The notes: generated from the letters alone by a model not told the origin. 9,705 bases of DNA from Pelagovum pacificum (GCF_016134045.1 NZ_CP065917.1:1-9705); one strand, 5' to 3'; positions 1 to 5,918 are shown, counted from the first letter of the stretch. A program made the numbers and translations.

Positions 1-360
1 ATGGCCCGCCCGAAGAAGGACCCAACCGAACGCCGCACCGAACAGGTGAACATCCGCCTGTCCCCCGCCGAGCTGTCCCTCCTTCAGCAGAAGGCGGATG
101 CGGGCGGGCTGTCCCTCACAGCGTTCGTTCGGGCTGCTGCCGAACGAAAGCCCGTACGTGTCGCGGCCACCTCCGACGACTTCGAGCTGCGTCAGGAGCT
201 GCGGCGCATCGGCGTGAACCTCAATCAGATAGCCAAGGCGCTCAACACTCGCAAAGAGGCCCTGCCTGCCTCGCTCGTGCGGTCCTGTGAGCAGCTAGAG
301 GTTATCTTCGACCAGATGCTTGGCCATGATCGTCAAAGCCACTCAAGGCGCGAGCTTTAA
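1..360 (+). CDS. mobC: MobC-like relaxosome accessory protein
   Basis: A 119-aa protein likely to bind oriT DNA and assist the relaxase in the cytoplasm. Residues about 15-50 look like a ribbon-helix-helix domain (a VNIRLSPAELSLL strand/helix start, then a second helix). Residues 66-82, ELRRIGVNLNQIAKALN, match the hallmark motif of the bacterial mobilisation protein MobC family. The ATG is the first base of the window. If the window is circular, AGGAA at 9693-9697 is a well-placed ribosome binding site 8 nt upstream, which supports both this start and circular closure. The gene overlaps the relaxase gene by 35 nt, so the two are probably translationally coupled. The structured region at 9482-9705 would sit directly upstream, the usual place for oriT. 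The family call is from motif recognition only. Confidence 0.85.
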   Translation: MARPKKDPTERRTEQVNIRLSPAELSLLQQKADAGGLSLTAFVRAAAERKPVRVAATSDDFELRQELRRIGVNLNQIAKALNTRKEALPASLVRSCEQLEVIFDQMLGHDRQSHSRREL

Positions 361-1585
361 AGGCGTCGGGGCCTACCTGCTGCACGACAAGGGCGCGGCC
401 ACGTCCGAGCGCGTGGCCTTCGTCGAGACCGCCAATTTGCCGACCGACGACGCCGCGCGCGCTATCGCTCACATGATCGACACAGCCACCCATGCCGATG
501 CCCTAAAACGAGCCGCAGGCGTGAAAGTTGGCAAGGCCATCGACAAGCCCGTCTATCACTACTCGCTCGCCTGGCACCCGTCCGAGGCCCCAAGCATGGC
601 CGACCAGGTGCAGGCCGCGAGGGATACGCTCAAGGCGCTCGGCATGGCCGACCGTCAGGCGCTCATCGTGGCGCACAACGACACCGACCATCCGCATGTG
701 CATGTCGTGGTGAACCGTGTTTGTGCCGAGACGGGCCGCGCTGCCTCGACTGGCAACGACCGCCTCAAACTGTCCAACTGGGCGCTCGCCTATCGACGGC
801 AGCAGGGCATGGAGCATCTATGCCCCGCGCGGGCGTCCAATGATTTCCGCCGGCGCGTGGGCGAGTTCGTGAAGGACGCTAGCCCAACCCGTCAAACCTA
901 CCTCGAATGGAAGAAGGCGCAGACGGCGGAGCTGTGGGAACAGCATCGCGCCGAGACCGCCGCCATGAAGCCCGACCGCAAGACGCAGTTCGAGGCTCTG
1001 TGGCAGCAGAAGGAGGCCCGCTTTGCCGCCCGCCGTGCCGAGGTCAAAGAGCTATGGCGTCCCATTTGGCGCGACGTGTTCCGCCGCCAGAGGGACGAGC
1101 TGGAAGCCTACGATCGCCGCCTATCCGTGCGGCTGCGTCATGCCCGCCGCCTTTCGGGGTCCTCGATCATCAAAACGTTCCGCGCCGTGGTGAACGACCA
1201 AGTGCAACGAGCAGACTTCATCAAGACGCAGGAGGCCGAGCGCAAAGCCTTGGCGTCCCGTCAGGGCCAGACCGTCAGGGATGCAGGACGCGAGATAACG
1301 AAGGCATGGCGACATGACCGCGACCAACTCCGTGCCGCACATCGAGCGCAGGACACAGCCCGCTACGAAGCCACGAGGGGTAAGGTAGACGACGTCTGGA
1401 AGCGACAGCAGAAAGATGAGCAAGCAAAGGGCGAAGAACACGTGGCCCGCAATCCGTCCTCGGTCTTGAAGGACTTCGACAGGAAAAAAGACCCTGAGCG
1501 GGTGAAGGCAATTCGTGAGCGAACACGAAGCAAGGCCCGCAAACGAACCCGAAAACGCGGCGATGAGGGGAGAACACTGGACTAG
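326..1585 (+). CDS. mobA: MobA/VirD2-family relaxase (mobilization nuclease)
   Basis: A 419-aa conjugative relaxase that would nick oriT, stay covalently bound to the 5' end and be carried with the strand through a type IV secretion channel. The N-terminal nuclease domain starts MIVKATQGASFKG. A Tyr in GAYLLHDK (residue 17) is the candidate nucleophile. VYHYSLAWHP (about 77-86) follows, and the metal-binding histidine motif is HNDTDHPHVHVVVNR (about 117-131, histidines 122, 124 and 126). The second half is a long, charged, mostly helical stretch, and the extreme C-terminus is rich in Arg and Lys, as expected of a secretion signal. I chose the ATG at 326 over an in-frame TTG at 320 because relaxases of this family commonly begin with MI-K. 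The reading frame starts inside mobC. The last 37 residues resemble the end of the 133-aa protein at 1922-2323. MOB class (P or Q) cannot be fixed by eye. Confidence 0.9.
   Translation: MIVKATQGASFKGVGAYLLHDKGAATSERVAFVETANLPTDDAARAIAHMIDTATHADALKRAAGVKVGKAIDKPVYHYSLAWHPSEAPSMADQVQAARDTLKALGMADRQALIVAHNDTDHPHVHVVVNRVCAETGRAASTGNDRLKLSNWALAYRRQQGMEHLCPARASNDFRRRVGEFVKDASPTRQTYLEWKKAQTAELWEQHRAETAAMKPDRKTQFEALWQQKEARFAARRAEVKELWRPIWRDVFRRQRDELEAYDRRLSVRLRHARRLSGSSIIKTFRAVVNDQVQRADFIKTQEAERKALASRQGQTVRDAGREITKAWRHDRDQLRAAHRAQDTARYEATRGKVDDVWKRQQKDEQAKGEEHVARNPSSVLKDFDRKKDPERVKAIRERTRSKARKRTRKRGDEGRTLD
1472..1585 (+). repeat. Relaxase C-terminal module, copy 1
   Basis: These codons encode the last 37 residues of the relaxase, starting at DFD (residue 383). 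The module recurs at the end of the 133-aa gene at 2198-2323. Fourteen of the first 20 aligned residues are identical (DFD--KDP-R-KAIRER-R-), and both then run into Arg-rich tails ending close to the stop codon. DNA similarity is visible (for example gacttcga and aagg-aat/c-cgtgagcga). Confidence 0.8.
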
Positions 1586-1596
1586 TGACCGCGTCC

Positions 1597-1908
1597 CTAA
1601 CTCTCGGAAGCGATAGCCTTGGTTCTGGATCGAATGTTCATCCGATTCCCTGCTGTTTCGGCGGCACTTGCCACTATCCGAAGCTCGCTTATGAACTCTG
1701 AGGTCGCCTTTTCGTCATTGTTTGCTAACATCATGGCATATGCGGTGTGCAACAATCCCAGTGAGATATCCAAAGGCAAATCACGCTCGCGGCAAAGCTC
1801 CATAATGTATCGAAAGTGAATATCTCTTTCGTAATCGGTGCAGAAAGGTTCGGTAATTTTATCTAGCCAGCTTTGAAATTCAAAAACATCCATCGCCAAT
1901 ATTAGCAT
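1597..1908 (-). CDS. Hypothetical 103-aa protein
   Basis: I do not recognise this protein. It is small and soluble-looking, with likely amphipathic helices (residues about 6-20, 28-45, 47-60, 67-85), two cysteines, no signal peptide and no clear membrane span. It converges on the relaxase gene, with 11 bases between the two stops. It diverges from the 133-aa gene with only 13 bases between start codons. No strong ribosome binding site is visible for the ATG at 1908 or for the second Met (ATG at 1893), so the start is uncertain. Its promoter would have to lie inside the divergent gene. Its composition is AT-richer than the plasmid backbone, like the rest of the cargo. The protein-like residue pattern favours a real gene, but a spurious frame cannot be excluded. 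Confidence 0.5.
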   Translation of the reverse strand: MLILAMDVFEFQSWLDKITEPFCTDYERDIHFRYIMELCRERDLPLDISLGLLHTAYAMMLANNDEKATSEFISELRIVASAAETAGNRMNIRSRTKAIASES

Positions 1909-1921
1909 AAGGCAATCTCAT

Positions 1922-2323
1922 ATGTCCAGTAATGACGATGAAATGAAGCTCCATACTGATACTTATCATGCCGAAATAAAGAGACTTCGGAATGAGAATG
2001 CAATAATTGAAAAGCAGATTCAGAGATGGAAAGCTGACAAGGGTCTGAAGCCATCGGATAGCAAGTTCTTGGGGGCTGCCAAAACGGAGGCTGAAATACA
2101 TAAGGCCGCCAAGGAGAAAGCGGACAAAGTCATTGTGGAGCAGCGCAAACTAGACAAAGCAGGTTTAACAAAAGAGCAACAAGATAAGCTCTTAAGGGAC
2201 TTCGATGGAGAGAAGGACCCTGCGCGGATGAAGGCCATCCGTGAGCGAGCGCGGAAGAAGGACCTAGAGCGGCAACGGACATTGCGTAGTCGAGGCGGCG
2301 GCGGGCGCAAGATGGATATGTAA
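1922..2323 (+). CDS. Unknown 133-aa protein with relaxase-like C-terminal tail
   Basis: A very hydrophilic, probably helical or coiled-coil protein with no membrane span. Residues about 10-40 are a charged helix (HAEIKRLRNENAIIEKQIQR) and 52-92 a Lys/Glu-rich helix. From residue 93 the tail (DFDGEKDPARMKAIRERAR, then Arg/Gly-rich) matches the C-terminus of the relaxase encoded just upstream. The ATG at 1922 has AAGG 9 nt upstream, a usable but weak ribosome binding site. Nothing else in the protein is familiar to me. Because relaxases carry their type IV secretion signal at the basic C-terminus, one inference is that this is a protein exported to recipients by the same route. The alternative is that it is debris of a second relaxase gene whose C-terminus was captured. 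It is followed by the SieB-like gene on the same strand, about 86 bases on. Confidence 0.65.
   Translation: MSSNDDEMKLHTDTYHAEIKRLRNENAIIEKQIQRWKADKGLKPSDSKFLGAAKTEAEIHKAAKEKADKVIVEQRKLDKAGLTKEQQDKLLRDFDGEKDPARMKAIRERARKKDLERQRTLRSRGGGGRKMDM
2198..2323 (+). repeat. Relaxase C-terminal module, copy 2
   Basis: These codons encode residues 93-133 of the 133-aa protein and are homologous to the relaxase tail at 1472-1585. The start (DFD) and the KAIRER core align without gaps. The Arg-rich ends differ in length by four residues. Confidence 0.75.
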
Positions 2324-2409
2324 CAAGGGAAGTTAAATCCGCCAAAACGCAGATTTTATTTCCGATTTTTCTATAGCACCTTGTGTCGAGGTAGAGGAGA
2401 CGTGCTCTA

Positions 2410-2982
2410 TTGGAGTGGTTTAGCCAAGCTTTTCAATTCGTTAAGTCGCCGCGCTTGGCGTTTGTCGTATTTGTATGCTCTGCGGCACTAATTTTTATTC
2501 CTTTTGATCGTCTTGGTGTAGATAAGCCAATATTTGCAGAAAACTACGAATCACAGATTGTGATAGCAGCTATTGCGTCAGCCGCAGTGCTTTCATTGGA
2601 GCTGGTCTCTACGATCTGGCGAATAATACAGTGGCCGTATCAAAGATTTAGAGCCAAGCAAGCAAGGAAAAAATCAAGCGAGAAAGCATTCTATTCCCTT
2701 AATCTCAACGAGCTATGTGTCTGCTGGGCTATGACCCAACAGGGAGTGGAAACCGTGTTGGCATACTATAACTCTCCAGTAATCGTATCGATGCGCCATA
2801 AAGGCGCTCTACGTGCGGTTCCCGGCATGGGTAGCTTGACGGAACTTCCACACGCGATGCCAGAAGAGCTTTATAACTTAGTTAAAGAGCGCGGGTTATC
2901 TCGCTTCCCCGATGATTTTCGCAACTCACCGCGGTTCGAAGATGAGGTTCGCCGAATGTATCATGATGCAATAGACTGGTGA
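2410..2982 (+). CDS. SieB-like superinfection exclusion membrane protein
   Basis: A 190-aa inner-membrane protein resembling the super-infection exclusion protein B family, which blocks phage development in cells already carrying the element. Two hydrophobic segments are visible, at residues about 17-33 (LAFVVFVCSAALIFIPF) and 48-73 (IVIAAIASAAVLSLELVSTIW). A basic loop and a cytoplasmic C-terminal domain follow (LNLNELCVCWAMTQQGVETV onward), matching the layout of that family. The start is a TTG: an in-frame stop at 2392-2394 rules out anything further upstream, and AGAGGAGA at 2393-2400 is a good ribosome binding site 10 nt away. It converges on the zinc-site gene with 8 bases between the stops. 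Composition is strongly AT-shifted, suggesting acquisition. The family call is by pattern and hydrophobic layout, not by alignment. Confidence 0.65.
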   Translation: MEWFSQAFQFVKSPRLAFVVFVCSAALIFIPFDRLGVDKPIFAENYESQIVIAAIASAAVLSLELVSTIWRIIQWPYQRFRAKQARKKSSEKAFYSLNLNELCVCWAMTQQGVETVLAYYNSPVIVSMRHKGALRAVPGMGSLTELPHAMPEELYNLVKERGLSRFPDDFRNSPRFEDEVRRMYHDAIDW

Positions 2983-2990
2983 GTAAATTA

Positions 2991-3788
2991 TTAGGGTTCT
3001 GTGCTGGGTGGTGCTTTGAATGTCTTAATAATTTCAGAAAATGCCTTTTGTCTTTTTTTCTCCTCCCTATTTTTTCGGTCCTCTTCAAGGATTATAAAGA
3101 TTGATTCTCTCATAACGTCGAACCACCCTAAACATGTGTCCTCGTCTAGCTCGTGAATGCCAACACTAAGTATGGAGTAGACGTTTCTATTCTCCACAAG
3201 AAAATCTGGAAGATAGCTTTTTAACTGAAGAATCTTCTCTTCCATTCTGAGTTTGTAGAAATCATCATCTTTCCATCCCTCCTCGCCTTTGTTAGATTCG
3301 AAATGGGAGTATATAAGTCTTTCAAAAACTCGCCTTAGATAGACAAATGAACCCACCCCAGAACCATGTGCTGCCAATCCAATAGCCTTATGGAGTTCTT
3401 GAGAATCTATTCGTTCCATATCTTTTCGATATGGTTTGATCTCGTCCAAAGAAATATCAGCAAGAGATGGAAGCTGTCCTATTTTTTTGCCTGTCGTTCC
3501 GTCTTTTATAAAGTAGTAATAGTATTTATGATTAGTTTGACGTTGGCAATCCAGTCTAATCACCTGAACTCCCTTAATTCTTTCATGAATATACTGGTTG
3601 CTTACTACAGGGGCCATTATTCTGTTTATTTTAAACGGTACTGTTCTTCCGCACCAGACACAGTGACCATCAATATTCCCTTGATCCAACCCAAGGTTAA
3701 TTAAGCTATCCATAATATGGCTTATGTCGCATTGGGTATACAGCGGGGTGCTAAAGAAGAATTCTTCAGGCGTTGTCACTTCTAGCAT
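2991..3788 (-). CDS. Unknown protein with CCCH zinc-site pattern and helical C-terminal domain
   Basis: A 265-aa protein I cannot name. Residues 43-87 carry a zinc-ribbon-like pattern (C43-x2-C46, then C81 and H87 in LDCQRQTNHKYYYYF). Residues about 130-235 form a conserved-looking helical domain with IGLAAHGSGVGSFVYLRRV, then LPDFLVENR and GIHELDEDTC. The end is a charged helix (EEDRKNREEKKRQK). The second domain recalls HEPN/DUF4145-like proteins found in defence islands, but no clear RX4-6H motif is present. The ATG at 3788 is preceded by TAGGAA, which overlaps the rep stop codon, so this AT-rich gene is placed for co-translation with rep, 10 bases away. No signal peptide or membrane span is seen. 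A role in defence or copy control is inference. Confidence 0.7.
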   Translation of the reverse strand: MLEVTTPEEFFFSTPLYTQCDISHIMDSLINLGLDQGNIDGHCVWCGRTVPFKINRIMAPVVSNQYIHERIKGVQVIRLDCQRQTNHKYYYYFIKDGTTGKKIGQLPSLADISLDEIKPYRKDMERIDSQELHKAIGLAAHGSGVGSFVYLRRVFERLIYSHFESNKGEEGWKDDDFYKLRMEEKILQLKSYLPDFLVENRNVYSILSVGIHELDEDTCLGWFDVMRESIFIILEEDRKNREEKKRQKAFSEIIKTFKAPPSTEP

Positions 3789-3798
3789 CGTATCATTC

Positions 3799-4668
3799 CT
3801 AATGCTTGGAATCGTACCAGTATATAAAGTCGCTGTAGGGCTGGCCCTTGTTTTCTTTGGACCATTCCAGAAAAGCGGACTGACGTTCTGTCGCTTTGGC
3901 TTCTTCTGTCAGTGGCGGCGCGGAGCCGTCGCCTTGGTCCTTGTGTCGAGCGGAGCCATGGCGTTCATTTTGTTCGTCGGTCACTTCGGCTGCGCGGATA
4001 TCCTTCCATCGCCAGTCAAACCGCACCGACCCGATGGAGCGGCCAAATTTGACTGGCATGGCCGTCACTTCGACCGTTCCAAAGTCATTTATTTCAGCGA
4101 TGGCGGGTGTGAGGACGTAGCGTGAGAAGTCATACCATTTTGAGTACTTGCCGCGCAGGTCAAAGAGCGTCTGTAGCTCGGGAAGAGTATACTCCCACCA
4201 TGTTTGCCCCATGCGTTTCTTGTCCGCGAGGGCCGCGTACAGGCGGCGGGCGTGACCCTTGAGACGATAGGCGGCAGTTATCTCGATTTTGGCAAAGGTC
4301 TTGGGCGCACGGATGGCCGCGATGGCCGCAGGGGGGATAAGGAGCCTTACCTTGGAGCCACCCTCCGTCATCTCCCATTGGGCAAGAACGACCGCGCCCC
4401 ACTCAGTGTCCTTGTTCCCTCCCTCTAGCTCAACGCCCATCAGCCGCCGAAGGCACGATTTGAGCCACACATTATCGGAGCGGCCCTCAGGGTTACGTAG
4501 CAAGCGGGTCGGTATCTCTAGCCACTTCGCATCGGGATAATTTGGAGGTAGGCGCAAGCGGTCAATCTCATGGGCCACACCCCACAGCACCGTCAGCATG
4601 GCAGGCGTGATCTCGACGTTCGAGGCCGAGGGGATGAGCATTGAGCTTGAGACGGTTAGCGACTCCAT
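3799..4668 (-). CDS. repA: Rep_3-type plasmid replication initiator
   Basis: A 289-aa initiator expected to bind the upstream iterons, open the origin and recruit the host replisome. Two winged-helix halves can be traced. The first runs about 20-130 (EITPAMLTVLWGVAHE). The second runs about 140-225 and holds the family-typical ARRLYAAL and YDFSRYVLTPAIAEIN (179-194), followed by a Trp-rich FDWRWKD. The length is normal for Rep_3/RepB initiators, and the final 60 residues are a charged tail. The ATG at 4668 is the first in frame. No strong ribosome binding site is visible, only GCGGA pressed against the start, so the start is the least certain part. Six iterons lie 70-200 bp upstream, and inverted half-iterons (CGGAA/TTCCG, 4694-4717) in the leader suggest self-repression by Rep dimers. 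Confidence 0.9.
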   Translation of the reverse strand: MESLTVSSSMLIPSASNVEITPAMLTVLWGVAHEIDRLRLPPNYPDAKWLEIPTRLLRNPEGRSDNVWLKSCLRRLMGVELEGGNKDTEWGAVVLAQWEMTEGGSKVRLLIPPAAIAAIRAPKTFAKIEITAAYRLKGHARRLYAALADKKRMGQTWWEYTLPELQTLFDLRGKYSKWYDFSRYVLTPAIAEINDFGTVEVTAMPVKFGRSIGSVRFDWRWKDIRAAEVTDEQNERHGSARHKDQGDGSAPPLTEEAKATERQSAFLEWSKENKGQPYSDFIYWYDSKH

Positions 4669-4693
4669 TCCGCAAGCTTAACGGTTTCACGAA

Positions 4694-4717
4694 CGGAAGC
4701 CATAGGAAGATATTCCG
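4694..4717. promoter_or_regulatory. Inverted half-iterons in the rep leader (candidate Rep operator)
   Basis: CGGAA at 4694-4698 and TTCCG at 4713-4717 form an inverted repeat of the iteron core (CTTCCGCT) between the iterons and the rep start. In iteron plasmids, inverted iteron halves at the rep promoter are classic binding sites for Rep dimers and give autorepression. The arms are only 5 bp, so this is a candidate, and I see no convincing -10/-35 pair. Confidence 0.4.
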
Positions 4718-4737
4718 CTCAATTCTTCCGCTTTAAG

Positions 4738-4869
4738 CCCTCCCTACCTTCCGCTCGTACCCTCCCTACTTTCCGTCGATGCCCTCCCTACCTTCCGCTC
4801 GTACCCTCCCTACCTTCCGCTCGTACCCTCCCTACTTTCCACTTTTGCCCTCCCTACCTTCCGCTTTTG
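4738..4869. repeat. Six tandem 22-bp iterons (origin of replication)
   Basis: Six direct repeats begin at 4738, 4760, 4782, 4804, 4826 and 4848, with an exact 22-bp period and no spacers. All begin CCCTCCCTACYTTCC. Units 1, 3 and 4 are identical. Units 2 and 5 have T instead of C at position 11, and units 5 and 6 end CTTTTG. A degenerate seventh unit (16 of 22 matches to unit 6) lies at 4716-4737 on the rep side. Two-turn periodic repeats beside a Rep_3 gene are the standard iteron origin, used both to start replication and to limit copy number. I see no clear DnaA box nearby. Confidence 0.95.
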
Positions 4870-4880
4870 GTCCATAGTGT

Positions 4881-4939
4881 CAGTGTCGTAGTGGAGAGTG
4901 TGAGGACACTCACACTCAACACTCGACACTACGACACTG
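4881..4939. repeat. Nested palindrome next to the iterons
   Basis: The outer arms CAGTGTCGTAGTG (4881-4893) and CACTACGACACTG (4927-4939) are a perfect 13-bp inverted repeat. Inside it, GAGTGTGAG (4896-4904) and CTCACACTC (4909-4917) form a perfect 9-bp stem around a GACA loop. The element starts 11 bp beyond the last iteron and has no T-run on either side that would make it a terminator. A part in origin function (cruciform, primase or helicase loading, single-strand origin) is inference. Confidence 0.85.
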
Positions 4940-4949
4940 AAAAATTAGA

Positions 4950-5031
4950 GGCGGCTACGCCGCCCTATGCGGAATCGCCCGAAGGGCGATACTCTGGCCG
5001 CCATATGCAGCCCTACGGGCTGCGCGCGGCC
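4950..5031. repeat. Cluster of GC-rich mini-hairpins
   Basis: Three perfect hairpins follow one another: GGCGGC-TAC-GCCGCC (4950-4964), ATCGCCC-GAA-GGGCGAT (4974-4990) and GCAGCCC-TAC-GGGCTGC (5007-5023). The last is enclosed by a further pair, GGCCGC (4996-5001) and GCGGCC (5026-5031). All have 3-nt loops, two of them TAC. They lie just beyond the iterons and nested palindrome, in DNA without a believable gene. Confidence 0.8.
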
Positions 5032-5310
5032 TCGGTTCGCTCTAGCTCACCAAAGGAACAGACGACGTGCCTTGGTTCATCGGAAGCGCCATTCGCTGAG
5101 AGATGCCTGAGCCAGTCGTGAACCTGTCGCAAGGGGTGGGTGCTCGCCATGCTCGGGGCATTGCCCCTGCGCGTGGCTCCGCTCCCGCTACGCGCCCTTG
5201 CAACAGAACCCCGCCCGTCTCCGAGACGGCATCAGCGAAGGCGGCTCCGAAGGAACAGGCACTAACCACAACCGCCAAACCCTTGGCTCAAAGGTAGGAA
5301 TGTCGTCTCA
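5032..5310. other. Non-coding stretch between origin hairpins and brnT
   Basis: No believable gene is present: the open frames here are short, rich in Ala, Pro and Arg, and lack ribosome binding sites. Weaker inverted repeats are visible: GGGGC-ATT-GCCCC at 5155-5167, GCGCGT/ACGCGC at 5169-5174 and 5190-5195, and GTCTCCGAGAC around 5218-5228. It may be the flank of the origin. Confidence 0.5.
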
Positions 5311-5338
5311 TTGATTTTGTACGTACAAATGTTATACT
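5311..5338 (+). promoter_or_regulatory. brnTA promoter with 14-bp palindromic operator
   Basis: TTGATT (5311-5316) and TATACT (5333-5338), 16 nt apart, make a good sigma-70-type promoter. The perfect palindrome TTTGTACGTACAAA (5316-5329) fills the spacer and is the obvious operator for the BrnA antitoxin, since BrnA-type antitoxins repress their own operons. Transcription should start near 5345, essentially at the brnT start codon. Confidence 0.8.
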
Positions 5339-5343
5339 AAGCT

Positions 5344-5646
5344 ATGAATGAAGTGGTTTTTGAAGGGTTCGACTGGGACGATGGCAACTGGCCCAAGTGC
5401 GGTAAGCACGGCATGACCCGTGCGGAGATCGAGGAGGTGTTTCTCAACACGCCCGCGATCAAACCGCATCCCAATCACTCGCAAGTCGAGGAACGGATGA
5501 AGGCCATCGGAAAAACTGACGAGGGACGGGCCGCCTATGTGTCGTTCACCCTTCGACCGTCTAGAGCTGGTGGTGCCCTCATCCGACCCGTTTCAGCAAG
5601 ATACATGCACCGAAAGGAGGTGAAGAAGTATGAGCAAGACAACTAA
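5344..5646 (+). CDS. brnT: BrnT-family ribonuclease toxin
   Basis: A 100-aa type II toxin of the BrnT family, which has a RelE-like fold and inhibits growth by cleaving RNA when not bound by BrnA. The family pattern is clear: FDWDDGNWPKCGKHGMTRAE at residues 9-28, then EEVFLNTP, a histidine-rich turn (HPNHSQVEERMKAIGKTDEG, about 42-61) and RPVSARYMHRKEVKKYE at the end. Length is normal. The ATG at 5344 falls within a base or two of the predicted transcription start, so the message would be leaderless or nearly so, which should keep toxin translation low. The toxin comes first in the operon, as usual for brnTA, and its last codons overlap the antitoxin gene. The toxin-antitoxin pair presumably stabilises the plasmid. 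Confidence 0.88.
   Translation: MNEVVFEGFDWDDGNWPKCGKHGMTRAEIEEVFLNTPAIKPHPNHSQVEERMKAIGKTDEGRAAYVSFTLRPSRAGGALIRPVSARYMHRKEVKKYEQDN
5613..5623 (+). promoter_or_regulatory. Near-perfect ribosome binding site for the antitoxin
   Basis: AAAGGAGGTGA is almost fully complementary to the 16S rRNA tail, with 9 nt between GGAGG and the antitoxin ATG at 5630. It lies inside brnT and contrasts with the toxin gene's lack of a leader. This fixes the antitoxin start and suggests antitoxin is made in excess by translation. Confidence 0.9.
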
Positions 5647-5914
5647 AACCGATAAGCCCCTGCCAGTGCACACGACTGACGAAGCCGCGCAGGCGTTCAC
5701 CGATGAAGCCGACTTGTCAGAGTACGATCTGTCAGGATTTCAACCTGTCACGTTCACACTGGGAAAGAAGGACGCGCGCCTAGAGATGCGTATCTCGCAG
5801 ACCGAGCTTGAGACCTTGAAGGCCGAAGCCAAGCGACGCGGCATTCCGCACTCGCGGCTTGCGCGGGCCTTCATCGAGCAAGGACTTCGCGCCCTGCCGC
5901 TCTCCCCTCGCTAA
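5630..5914 (+). CDS. brnA: BrnA/CopG-family antitoxin
   Basis: A 94-aa antitoxin. Residues about 48-87 form a ribbon-helix-helix DNA-binding domain (ARLEMRISQTELETLKAEAK, then RRGIPHSRLARAFIEQGL). Residues about 16-37 (TDEAAQAFTDEADLSEYDLSGF) resemble the acidic segment seen in CopG-type antitoxins of the BrnA group and may contact the toxin. It overlaps brnT by 17 nt and has a near-perfect ribosome binding site. It probably binds TTTGTACGTACAAA at 5316-5329 to repress the operon. A terminator-like hairpin follows 26 bp after the stop. Pairing with BrnT makes the assignment firm. Confidence 0.88.
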   Translation: MSKTTKTDKPLPVHTTDEAAQAFTDEADLSEYDLSGFQPVTFTLGKKDARLEMRISQTELETLKAEAKRRGIPHSRLARAFIEQGLRALPLSPR

Positions 5915-5918
5915 AATG

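Noticed and set aside
503..817. Open frame on the minus strand inside the relaxase gene
   Set aside because: It is the shadow of a GC-rich gene with clear relaxase motifs on the other strand, and it has no ribosome binding site or recognisable domain.
2020..2310. Minus-strand frame opposite the 133-aa gene
   Set aside because: Ser/Arg/Leu-rich shadow. The plus-strand frame has the tail shared with the relaxase, so it is the real one.
1597..3790. Insertion sequence or transposon carrying the cargo
   Set aside because: No transposase, terminal inverted repeats or target duplication are visible at the borders. The block may have arrived by recombination.
4738..4869. CRISPR array
   Set aside because: The repeats are head to tail with an exact 22-bp period and no spacers. 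Position beside a Rep_3 gene identifies them as iterons.
4881..4939. Transcription terminator
   Set aside because: Neither strand has a T-run after the stem, and no gene ends next to it.
4867..5121. 84-aa frame across the origin palindrome and hairpins
   Set aside because: It is built from inverted repeats, lacks a ribosome binding site and does not look like a protein.
5103..5297. 64-aa Ala/Pro/Arg-rich frame before brnT
   Set aside because: Composition reflects GC-rich non-coding DNA, and there is no start signal or family resemblance.
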